A DNA stretch of 38,143 bases. Origin: an uncultured Clostridia bacterium (GTDB taxonomy: Bacteria > Bacillota > Clostridia > TANB77 > CAG-508). Position numbers and translations under genes: made by a program. The stretch is from NCBI GenBank assembly GCA_948530865.1, contig CAOTKV010000016.1, positions 4,430-42,572 on the forward strand. The letters run 5' to 3'. How positions within the stretch are numbered: the first letter of the stretch is position 1; each line of letters opens with the position of its first letter. The notes beneath the pieces were generated by a model. It saw only the letters and a program-made list of their open reading frames with translations. It searched no databases and was not told the DNA's origin. This document shows, piece after piece, positions 23,817-31,496 of the stretch.

Positions 23817-24816
23817 ATGAATTTTATAGTAATTTCAATAAGAAAATACTTTTTTACTATTATTATCTTATTATTTACAATAAGCTTATTAGTATTTTCA
23901 AATAATAATTTAATTGCAGCTCAAAATGGACTTGCACTATGGGCAACAAAAGTATTGCCAAGTTTATTTCCTTTTTTTGTTGCAACAGAGCTTTTATGCC
24001 AAACAAATTTCACTTATATGCTTGGAAAAATCTTAAACAAATTTATGAAACCTATCTTCAATGTTCCTGGAGAAAGTGCTATTGCAATAATTTTAGGTAC
24101 AATTAGTGGTTATCCTATTGGAGCAAAAGTTGTATGTAATTTAAAAAGTCAAAAAATTATTTCAAAAATTGAAGCTGAACGTCTTATAGCATACACAAAT
24201 AATTCTGGTCCTTTATTTATTTTAGGCACTGTTGGAATTGCTTTATTTGGAAATAAAAAAGTTGGATTTATATTACTAATATCTCACATACTAGCTTCTT
24301 TAACAGTTGCATATTGTTTTAGATTTTGGAAAAAAGATAAATTTGATATAAATTATAGAGAAACAAAATTTAACTCAAAACTTACTCCAATGAAAATTTC
24401 TGATATAGGAGAAATATTAGGAAACTCTATAAAAAAGGCGATTTCTAGCATTCTTTTAATTGGCGGATTTATTGTTATTTTTTCAGTAATATTATCAATT
24501 CTACAAACATCTGGAATACTAAGTATTTGCTCTGAAATATTATATAACTTTCGGAATACAAAAAGAAGTTTCTTTAAGTATGATTTCTGGAATTATCGAA
24601 CTTACAAATGGTGTAAACTTGACAGCACTTATTGCTACATCTAATTATACTTTATCACTTCTTTTAACATCATTTTTGCTAGGATTTGGCGGAATATCTG
24701 TACTTTTACAAGTTTATAGTATTATTGTAAAAGAAAATATTTCTATAAAACCTTATTTTCTAGGGAAATTACTTCAAGGATTTTTTTCTGTTATATTTAC
24801 TTTTATGCTAATATGA
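23817..24816 (+). CDS. ylbJ: Sporulation integral membrane protein YlbJ, +1 frameshift at a CGG codon
   Basis: A polytopic membrane protein of the nucleoside-transporter-like Gate family, needed for spore cortex formation in Bacillus. ATG at 23817 follows GGGGGG. The zero frame reads LALWATKVLPSLFPFFVATELL, GTISGYPIGAKVV and AERLIAYTNNSGPLFILGTVG, all typical. At codon 246 it hits CGG (24552-24554) and then runs into a nonsense tail. Skipping the C continues GIQKEVSLSMISGIIELTNG and on through the last helices to the stop at 24814-24816, giving 332 residues. The family's conserved G-x-x-E-x-TNG segment is thereby recovered. It suggests a sporulating or formerly sporulating host. Confidence 0.86.
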
Positions 24817-24849
24817 AATTTTCGAGCATCACTAAATTTCATTAAATCT

Positions 24850-24886
24850 CAAAAAGATGCCTACAACAAGTGTAGGCACCTCTTTT
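24850..24886. terminator. Bidirectional terminator between ylbJ and the small membrane protein
   Basis: Core stem GCCTACA / TGTAGGC (24859-24877) extended by AGA / TCT, with AAAAA before and TTTTTT after. Confidence 0.85.
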
Positions 24887-25078
24887 TTATATATCCAAAT
24901 GATAATATATTGTTACTTCATTACCATCTTTATCTTTCGTTTTTTTGGATTTCCATTCTGGCTTCCATGGATACATACATTTTACTACTCCAAGTAAAAG
25001 AAGAAGTGCAAGTATCAACCAGATCCAAAATGAGTCTACTTCTAGTAATGTGGAAATCTCCCGAATCATTTCTAGCAT
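24887..25078 (-). CDS. Small single-pass membrane protein, probably acquired
   Basis: 63 residues from ATG 25078, which has AGGAGG at 6-nt spacing; the longer frame lacks one. A short N-terminal amphipathic part (MLEMIREISTLLEVDSF) is followed by one transmembrane helix (about 20-35, LILALLLLLGVV) and a basic tail (YPWKPEWKSKKTKDKDG). One CGG is used in frame (MIREI), in contrast to native genes. No family recognised. Confidence 0.65.
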   Translation of the reverse strand: MLEMIREISTLLEVDSFWIWLILALLLLLGVVKCMYPWKPEWKSKKTKDKDGNEVTIYYHLDI

Positions 25079-25287
25079 AGTAATCCTCCTAACAAAAATT
25101 ATATAATTATTATAACACAATTTTAATTTTTATGTCAACTTTAGAAATATACAACTATTATAAACATTACTAATACCACCACTATTTTTTCTTTTTTATA
25201 ATATCCAAAAGCTTTGTTTAATTGACATAATTCAAAGTAAATGTTATAATTAACCTCATAAAAAATTAAAAGAAGGTGATTGGTAAT

Positions 25288-25851
25288 ATGAATAATCTGT
25301 TATTTTTAACAGGATCAGGTATTTCTGTTGATTCAGGTTTGCCAACCTTTGAACAGCACCCAGAATATCGGCAAATTTTAACACGTTCATATGTAGAAGA
25401 GCATCCTGTAGAATATCGTAACTTGGTTAGGACATTAACAAAATCCGCATTAAATGCTAAACCAAATGTTGCACATTTTGTTATTGCACAAACAGGAGCT
25501 CCTGTAATAACAATGAATGTTGATGGACTTCATCAAAAAGCTGGTAGCAATCTGGTTATTCCTGTTCATGGATATCTTCCTACTTTGGAAGAAATTGAAT
25601 ATGAGGAATTCCCAATTGAATTTGGAGGTTTAATTTTATATGGCGATCTGGCTCCACTATACTCTAAGGCATTTCAACAGCTTAATAGACTGCCTGTTGG
25701 TGGAAATTTAGTGATTGTGGGAACATCATTTTTTACAGGTTTTGCAAATGAATTTCACGAAGTTGCCCAAAGACATAACCTTAATATTTATATAATTAAT
25801 GATAACGCAAGCCAAAGAGTCCCAAAGTTACTCCAAAGTTTAGGTTTTTAA
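25288..25851 (+). CDS. Sir2-like NAD-binding protein (short form), probably acquired
   Basis: 187 residues; ATG 25288 follows AGAAGGTGAT. Sirtuin core motifs are present: TGSGISVDSGLPTF (NAD-binding GAGxSxxSGIPxFR), ITMNVDGLHQKAGS (the xQNxDxLHxxAG motif with M for Q), VHG (catalytic-type His), VIVGTSF and INDN. The zinc-binding cysteine pairs of typical deacetylases are absent and the protein is about 50 residues shorter. It may be an NAD hydrolase or ADP-ribose enzyme rather than a deacetylase. One in-frame CGG (EYRQ) and a less AT-biased codon set resemble the other probable imports. Confidence 0.8.
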   Translation: MNNLLFLTGSGISVDSGLPTFEQHPEYRQILTRSYVEEHPVEYRNLVRTLTKSALNAKPNVAHFVIAQTGAPVITMNVDGLHQKAGSNLVIPVHGYLPTLEEIEYEEFPIEFGGLILYGDLAPLYSKAFQQLNRLPVGGNLVIVGTSFFTGFANEFHEVAQRHNLNIYIINDNASQRVPKLLQSLGF

Positions 25852-25863
25852 GAATTCAAAAGG

Positions 25864-25895
25864 AAAAGCCCTTCACATAAAAGTGAAGAGCTTTT
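25864..25895. terminator. Bidirectional terminator between the Sir2-like gene and hydA
   Basis: Stem AAAAGC + CTTCAC / GTGAAG + GCTTTT with one mismatch and a 6-nt loop, then TTTTATTTTA. Confidence 0.88.
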
Positions 25896-25906
25896 TTATT
25901 TTATCT

Positions 25907-27655
25907 TTATTCTTCATCTAATTTATATTTATTTCTTTTTACATAGCTTGTATGTAATAATTCATGTGCTTTATGTCCTCCAGCTTCTCCTAAATATTCT
26001 TCATATATTTTTTGAAGTACTGGATTTTCATGAGATTTCCTTATTGTACTCTTTTCATCTATTGTATATAAAGCAGAAGCTCTTTTTCCTCTTATATCTA
26101 TACTTGCTCTTTCTTTAGATGTTCTGATTGGTTGACCACCACCCATTACACATCCTCCTGGGCAAGCCATAATTTCAACAAATTGGTAATCAGCTTTTCC
26201 ACTTTTTATCTCCTCCATAATGACTTGAGCATTTTTTAAACCTGATGCAACTACAACTTTAACATCTGTTCCATTCATATTTACTGTTGCTCTTTTAATT
26301 CCTTCTGATCCTCTAATTGGTTCATATTCTAATTTTTCAAAATGATTTCCTGTAACTTTTTCTTGAACAGTTCTTAATGCCGCTTCCATAACTCCACCTG
26401 TTGTTCCAAATATTGCTGCTGCTCCTGTTGCTTCTCCCATTGGATCATCAAAATTAGAATCTTCTAAGTTAACAAAATCAATATGTGCTTGTTTTATCAT
26501 TCTAGCAAGTTCTCTTGTTGTAATAACTGCGTCAACATCATCATATCCTGCTCCTTGCATATCATCTCTTGTTCTTTCAAATTTTTTAGCAATACATGGC
26601 ATAACTGATACAACATATATTTTTGCAGGATCAATTTCCATTTTTTCAGCATAATATGATTTTATAAGTGCTCCAAACATTTGATGTGGTGATTTACAAG
26701 TTGATAAATTAGGAATTAATTCAGGATAATTTAATTCCATATATCTAACCCATCCTGGACTACAAGAAGTAATCATTGGAAGTGTTCCACCTTTTTGGAA
26801 TCTATCTAAAAATTCAGTACCTTCTTCCATAATTGTAAAATCAGCACCAGTATTTGTATCAAATACTTTATCAAAACCTAAATGTCTTAAACTTGTTACC
26901 ATTTTTCCTTTTACATTAGTACCAATTTCTATTCCAAACTCTTCTCCAAGAGCAACTCTTACTGCTGGAGCAGTTTGTACTACAACATATTTATCTTCAT
27001 CTCTTAAAGCTTTCCAAACATCTGCTGTACTATCTTTTTCTTTCAATGCTCCTACTGGACAAGCTTCTATACACTGTCCACAAAATGTACAATTTACATC
27101 ATTTAAACTTTTATTTTTATATGTTGAAACTGTTGAAGCAAAACCTCTTTCTGTACAATCAATTGCACCAATTCCTTGAACTTTTTTACAAGTTGCAACA
27201 CATCTTCTACATAAAATACATTTATTGAAATCTCTAACAATTGCTGGCGATATATCGTCTATTTCATGTTTATTTCTACTACCTTGATATTTTATTTCAT
27301 CAACATAAAATTCTTGAGCAAGTTTTTGTAATTCACAAGTTCCATTTCTTGTACATGTTAAACATTCTCTATCATGGTTTGATAAAATTAAATCAAGTAC
27401 TATTCTTCTAGCTTCAATAACTGCTGGTGTATTTGTTTTTACCACCATTCCTTCTTCTACTTTTTGAATACATGATGTTGCAAATCCACGTCTACCTTCT
27501 ACTTCAACAACGCACATTCTACAATCGCCAATTTCATTTATATCTTTTAAGAAACATAGAGTAGGAATATCAATATTTGCTTTTTTTGCAGCTTCTAAAA
27601 TTGTTGTTCCTTCTGGAACTTCAACTTTTCTTCCATTTATAGTCAAATTAACCAT
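25907..27655 (-). CDS. hydA: [FeFe] hydrogenase catalytic subunit, NADH-linked trimeric type
   Basis: 582 residues. N-terminal plant-type [2Fe-2S] domain (Cys34, 45, 48, 62). Next are a His-ligated [4Fe-4S] site (His94, Cys98, Cys101, Cys107) and two [4Fe-4S] ferredoxin motifs (CILCRRCVATCKK, CTFCGQCIEACP). The H-cluster domain carries L1 TSCSPGWVRYMEL (variant of TSCCPxW with Ser in place of the second Cys), L2 MPCIAKKFE and L3 EIMACPGGCVMGGGQP. It produces or oxidises H2, receiving electrons through HydB and HydC, probably bifurcating between NADH and ferredoxin. Its start overlaps the stop of the upstream membrane-protein gene by 8 nt; last gene of the operon. Confidence 0.95.
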   Translation of the reverse strand: MVNLTINGRKVEVPEGTTILEAAKKANIDIPTLCFLKDINEIGDCRMCVVEVEGRRGFATSCIQKVEEGMVVKTNTPAVIEARRIVLDLILSNHDRECLTCTRNGTCELQKLAQEFYVDEIKYQGSRNKHEIDDISPAIVRDFNKCILCRRCVATCKKVQGIGAIDCTERGFASTVSTYKNKSLNDVNCTFCGQCIEACPVGALKEKDSTADVWKALRDEDKYVVVQTAPAVRVALGEEFGIEIGTNVKGKMVTSLRHLGFDKVFDTNTGADFTIMEEGTEFLDRFQKGGTLPMITSCSPGWVRYMELNYPELIPNLSTCKSPHQMFGALIKSYYAEKMEIDPAKIYVVSVMPCIAKKFERTRDDMQGAGYDDVDAVITTRELARMIKQAHIDFVNLEDSNFDDPMGEATGAAAIFGTTGGVMEAALRTVQEKVTGNHFEKLEYEPIRGSEGIKRATVNMNGTDVKVVVASGLKNAQVIMEEIKSGKADYQFVEIMACPGGCVMGGGQPIRTSKERASIDIRGKRASALYTIDEKSTIRKSHENPVLQKIYEEYLGEAGGHKAHELLHTSYVKRNKYKLDEE

Positions 27656-28163
27656 TACTTTCTCCTTTCATATTTGGATCTTTGATTGCTTTTTCTTTAT
27701 TTTCAAACATAGTCATAAAAAATGTATTTATTAATGGTATCTCAAATATCATTCTTGTAAATACTGTCATAGCTCTCATATTTGCCATATACTCTTCATA
27801 TTCTTCTGGCGGTACAGCTGGTAACGAACGATTAACTGCTGACATACTAGTTAAATATAAGAAAAAGAAGAATATCGTCATTATTATACCTATACATTTA
27901 TACTTTTCTAATCTATTTTCTGCAAAATATTTAGATACCATTTTTGTAATTAATACAATTGTTGATATAAATATATATATTATAGAAATTAATTGCACAA
28001 TTGCTGAAAAATCACTATTACTCTTCATTGCAATTACATCTAATATTACAAAAAATCCAACTGTAATAATGTTAGCTCGTATTACCTTAAAATCTTTATG
28101 AATAATATTATATATAACAGGTGCTAATAATACTATAATAATAATTAATATCGTTGCTATCAT
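27648..28163 (-). CDS. Membrane protein inside the hydrogenase operon
   Basis: 171 residues, four predicted transmembrane helices (about 3-20, 27-45, 52-75, 87-107), then a periplasm/cytosol-side PAVPPEEYEEYMANMRAM segment and a hydrophobic-amphipathic tail. It has no cysteines or cofactor motifs and no family I can name. It lies between hydB (9 nt upstream) and hydA (8-nt overlap), so it is co-transcribed and translationally coupled. The context suggests a membrane tether or partner of an otherwise soluble hydrogenase, but this is inference. Confidence 0.75.
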   Translation of the reverse strand: MIATILIIIIVLLAPVIYNIIHKDFKVIRANIITVGFFVILDVIAMKSNSDFSAIVQLISIIYIFISTIVLITKMVSKYFAENRLEKYKCIGIIMTIFFFFLYLTSMSAVNRSLPAVPPEEYEEYMANMRAMTVFTRMIFEIPLINTFFMTMFENKEKAIKDPNMKGESNG

Positions 28164-28172
28164 ATCTTACTC

Positions 28173-30032
28173 CTAACTTTTAATTGCATGGAATGGACAT
28201 TTAGTAATACATGTACCACACTTAATACATTTTTCTTCATCTATAACATGAGTTTGTCTTACATCTCCAGAAATTGCATCTACTGGGCAATTTCTCTTAC
28301 ATAATCCACAACCTTTACATAGTTCTGAATCAATGTGTAATTTCATTAATGCTTTACATTCTCCAGCTCTACATTGTTTATGATCTATATGTTCTCTATA
28401 TTCTTCTCTGAAATATTTTATTGTACTCATAACAGGGTTTGGAGCTGTTTGACCAAGTCCACAAACTGAAGCTTTTTGGATATTGCTACACAATCTTTCT
28501 AGTTTTTCAATATCTCCGTCTTCTCCTTTACCTTCTGTTATTTTTTCTAACATTTCAAGTAATCTTTTTGTTCCAATTCTACATGGTGTACATTTTCCAC
28601 AAGATTCATCTACTGTAAATCCTAAATAAAATTTAGCTAAATTTACCATACATTTTGAATCATCCATAACAATCAATCCACCAGAGCCCATCATAGAACC
28701 AATAGCTTGTAATGATTCATAATCAATTGGTGTATCCAAATGTTCTTCTGTTATACAACCACCTGATGGTCCACCAGTTTGAGCAGCCTTGAACTTTCTG
28801 CCATTTGGTATACCACCACCAATATCAAATACGATTTCTCTTAATGTAACTCCCATAGGTACTTCAACAAGTCCTATATTATTTACATTTCCTCCTAAAG
28901 CAAATACTTTAGTTCCCTTTGATTTTTCTGTTCCTATGCTAGAATACCACTCAGCTCCATTTAAAATAATTTTTGTTATATTAGCATATGTTTCTACATT
29001 ATTGATTAATGTTGGTTTTCCAAATAAACCTTCATTTGCTGGGAATGGTGGCTTTAATCTTGGTTGACCACGTCTTCCTTCAATAGACTCTAAAAGTGCT
29101 GTTTCCTCACCACAAACAAATGCTCCTGCACCAAGTCTAATTTCTAAATCAAAATTAAATCCAGAATTCCAAATATTTTCTCCTAAAATTCCATATTCTC
29201 TTGCTTGATTTATTGCAATTTGGAAACGTTTTACAGCTATTGGATATTCAGCTCTTACATAAATATAACCTTTGTTTGCTCCAACAGCATATCCTGCTAT
29301 CATCATAGCTTCTACAACACAGTGTGGATCACCTTCAAGAATACTTCTATCCATAAATGCTCCTGGATCACCCTCATCTGCATTACATACTACATATTTT
29401 TGTTCTCCAACTGCCATTTTTGTAAATGACCATTTTTTTCCTGTTGGGAATCCAGCTCCACCACGACCTCTTAATCCAGAGTTTGAAATTTCATTAATAA
29501 CATCATCTGGTGTCATATGAAATAAAACTTTTTCTAATGCTTTATAACCATCAAATGCAATATATTCCTCTATATCTTCAGGATCAATTACACCACAATT
29601 TTTAAGTGCAATTCTTTTTTGTTTTTTATAAAAGTTTAATTCATCTAGTTGCTTTACAACTGTATTATCAACATCTTTACATAAAAGTCTTTCAACCATT
29701 TCTCCATTTTGTATATGTTTTTCAATTATTTCTTCACAATCATCTGGTGTTACCATTGCATAAAATACATCTTCTGGTCTTATTATTACAATAGGACCTT
29801 TTGCACATAAACCAAAACATCCAGTTTGAATAACTCTTACATTTTCGATATTTTTTTCTTCTATTATTCTTCTAAAATTCTCAATAATTTTAGGTGATTT
29901 TGAAGATGTACACCCAGTACCATGACAAACTAAAATATGCTTTTCATGTGTATTGGCACTAGTATTTACTCTTAAATCTAATTCTTTTCTTTTCTCATCT
30001 CTTATGTTGCAAATTTCTTCTAATGTTTTCAT
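28173..30032 (-). CDS. hydB: NADH-binding flavoprotein subunit of the hydrogenase (NuoF-like)
   Basis: 619 residues. Domains in order: a thioredoxin-like [2Fe-2S] domain (CHGTGCTSS, GCFGLCAKGP); the NuoF FMN/NADH domain (GLRGRGGAGFPTGKKW, NADEGDPGAFMDR, GAGAFVCGEETALLESIEG); SLBB; the [4Fe-4S] motif SCGKCTPCRIG; and a C-terminal two-cluster ferredoxin domain (CKGCGLCKRNCPVD, CIKCGTCITKCPFHA). It takes electrons from NADH and passes them to HydA. The ribosome binding site GGAGG is before ATG. A 136-nt gap with a large hairpin separates it from hydC. Confidence 0.95.
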   Translation of the reverse strand: MKTLEEICNIRDEKRKELDLRVNTSANTHEKHILVCHGTGCTSSKSPKIIENFRRIIEEKNIENVRVIQTGCFGLCAKGPIVIIRPEDVFYAMVTPDDCEEIIEKHIQNGEMVERLLCKDVDNTVVKQLDELNFYKKQKRIALKNCGVIDPEDIEEYIAFDGYKALEKVLFHMTPDDVINEISNSGLRGRGGAGFPTGKKWSFTKMAVGEQKYVVCNADEGDPGAFMDRSILEGDPHCVVEAMMIAGYAVGANKGYIYVRAEYPIAVKRFQIAINQAREYGILGENIWNSGFNFDLEIRLGAGAFVCGEETALLESIEGRRGQPRLKPPFPANEGLFGKPTLINNVETYANITKIILNGAEWYSSIGTEKSKGTKVFALGGNVNNIGLVEVPMGVTLREIVFDIGGGIPNGRKFKAAQTGGPSGGCITEEHLDTPIDYESLQAIGSMMGSGGLIVMDDSKCMVNLAKFYLGFTVDESCGKCTPCRIGTKRLLEMLEKITEGKGEDGDIEKLERLCSNIQKASVCGLGQTAPNPVMSTIKYFREEYREHIDHKQCRAGECKALMKLHIDSELCKGCGLCKRNCPVDAISGDVRQTHVIDEEKCIKCGTCITKCPFHAIKS

Positions 30033-30090
30033 AGATTCGCTCCCTCCTACTTTTTTATAAATTGAAAAAGAAACAAGTATTGCTAGGCGT

Positions 30091-30147
30091 GTAAATTTAT
30101 AATAAATGAGGCGTATGTTTTATACGTTGATTTTATTATAAATTTGC
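30091..30147 (-). other. Compound hairpin between hydC and hydB
   Basis: Outer stem GTAAATTTATAATAAA / TTTATTATAAATTTGC (15 of 16 Watson-Crick, one wobble) enclosing an inner CGTAT / ATACG hairpin. There is no T-run on the minus strand, so an mRNA-processing or stability element is likelier than a terminator. Confidence 0.55.
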
Positions 30148-30168
30148 AACAACGACACAAAACAAAGT

Positions 30169-30663
30169 TTATTTTTCAATTTCCATATATTTATCTAAAA
30201 TTTCATCCATAGTCTTAACAGTTGCTTTTCCATAAACTTCATCATTAACTGTAAAAACTGGTGCTAACCCACATGCTCCAACACATCTTGTTGCTTCTAA
30301 AGAAAATTTACCATCTTTTGTTGTTTCCCCAACATCAATTCCTAATCTCTCTTTAGCTCTATCTAAAATTTTTTCAGAACCTTTTACAAAGCATGCTGTT
30401 CCTAAACAAACTGCAATATGATATTTTCCTTTTGGCTTTAATGTAAATCTTGAATAAAAAGTAATAACACCATATATTTCAGCCATAGGAATTGATAAAT
30501 ATTCAGAAATAGCAAGTTGAGCTTTTTCTGGTACATAACCATAATATTCTTGAACTTCGTTTAATATTTGAATCAAGTTATCTTTTTCTTGTTTATAAGT
30601 GTTAAGGATTTCTTCCATTTTTGGATCTTTTCCATTACATCCATTACATTTAGTATTTTCCAT
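30169..30663 (-). CDS. hydC: Hydrogenase [2Fe-2S] subunit (NuoE-like)
   Basis: 164 residues. Thioredoxin-like [2Fe-2S] domain with the four ligands in CLGTACFVKGS and ATRCVGACGLAP. The N-terminal three-helix segment (LNEVQEYYGYVPEKAQLAISEYLSIP) is typical of the NuoE family. An unusual extra N-terminus carries CNGCNG before the first helix. It transfers electrons together with HydB. First gene of the hydrogenase operon. The start codon at 30663 has AAGGA touching it rather than at normal spacing; a better GGAG lies beyond a hairpin. Confidence 0.93.
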   Translation of the reverse strand: MENTKCNGCNGKDPKMEEILNTYKQEKDNLIQILNEVQEYYGYVPEKAQLAISEYLSIPMAEIYGVITFYSRFTLKPKGKYHIAVCLGTACFVKGSEKILDRAKERLGIDVGETTKDGKFSLEATRCVGACGLAPVFTVNDEVYGKATVKTMDEILDKYMEIEK

Positions 30664-30671
30664 TCCTTAAT

Positions 30672-30693
30672 TTATGTTAGATTTTCTAACATA
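30672..30693 (-). promoter_or_regulatory. Leader hairpin / six-codon frame before hydC
   Basis: TATGTTAGA / TCTAACATA, 9-bp stem and 3-nt loop, between AAAGGAGAT and the hydC start. The same bases also encode a tiny frame ATG...TAA (MLENLT, 30692-30672). Either the hairpin brings GGAG near the hydC ATG or the mini-frame couples translation. Confidence 0.45.
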
Positions 30694-30798
30694 TCTCCTT
30701 TCTTCAAATGTTTAAGCAATAATCGCTTAAGAATAAATACACTACATCATCCTCTTCTATTCATTCTATGCATATATTTATGTATAAAATTCAATTTG

Positions 30799-30807
30799 AT
30801 TATATCA
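30799..30807 (-). promoter_or_regulatory. Promoter of the hydrogenase operon
   Basis: Extended -10 TGATATAAT on the minus strand with no clear -35. The leader is about 130 nt and includes the inverted repeat TTAAGC / GCTTAA (30712-30730). Confidence 0.5.
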
Positions 30808-30887
30808 TACTATAATTTTTTTAAAAGCTTTTTCGACAAAAACTTAAAAAAAGTTATTACCAAATCTGTAAATATTTTCAAAAAAAA

Positions 30888-30907
30888 GCAGAGATAAAAT
30901 TCTCTGC
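30888..30907 (-). terminator. Terminator of the 30977 gene
   Basis: GCAGAGA / TCTCTGC stem, 6-nt loop, followed by TTTTTTT on the minus strand. Confidence 0.85.
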
Positions 30908-30976
30908 TCAAAATACAATTTAATATAATTACTTAAAAATCAAATAATTTGTAAGAAAAATAGGTTCTCTATATTT

Positions 30977-31195
30977 TTATTTTAGTTTAAAAAAATCTAA
31001 GTTAAATAAAAAGTCATATGCAATTTTTATAATATCATATCCTTTATATGATGCAAATAAATATACAAACAATATTACTCCAAGAATAATTATAATTTTA
31101 CAAATTTTACTAAAAATTTTCAATTTATATCTATCTGAAACTAATTTTACTATTACTGCTAAAAATATAACTGGTAATACTAATAAATAATACAT
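30977..31195 (-). CDS. Small two-helix membrane protein
   Basis: 72 residues. Two hydrophobic helices (about 2-18 and 32-49) separated by a basic loop (DRYKLKIFSKICK), with a short amphipathic tail. AGGAG lies upstream at 10-nt spacing. It has its own terminator. AT-rich codons match the native genes. No family recognised. Confidence 0.6.
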   Translation of the reverse strand: MYYLLVLPVIFLAVIVKLVSDRYKLKIFSKICKIIIILGVILFVYLFASYKGYDIIKIAYDFLFNLDFFKLK

Positions 31196-31291
31196 ATTTA
31201 CACTCTCCTTTAAAATACATATTTATTATAGCATGCATTTCAAATTATGTAAAGTATAGATTTTTCTTTAATAAATTAGTTTTTACATAAA

Positions 31292-31480
31292 TATAAGTAA
31301 GAATCTATTAAAATATATTTTTAAAGCACCGCATAATCGACCAAACGAACGAAGTGAGTGCGGATTGGATCAACTATCATGTAAGTGTAAATTATAGGGA
31401 ATTTATTTTCTATAATTTACAACTAGCGAATTGCGACACCAAGGTGCAAAAAAATATATATTAATAGATTCTTACTTATA
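31292..31480. repeat. 189-bp palindromic element with perfect 20-bp ends
   Basis: Ends TATAAGTAAGAATCTATTAA (31292-31311) and its exact inverse (31461-31480). Pairing continues inward to GCACC / GGTGC (31326-31330 / 31443-31447). Internal stems are CCGCA / TGCGG (31329-31333 / 31359-31363) and TGTAAATTATAG / CTATAATTTACA (31386-31397 / 31410-31421). The interior is more GC-rich than its surroundings and contains GAACGAAGTGAGTGCGG. It lies 16 bp after the apeA stop codon. No coding frame. Confidence 0.85.
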
Positions 31481-31496
31481 CTCTTATATATTATAA

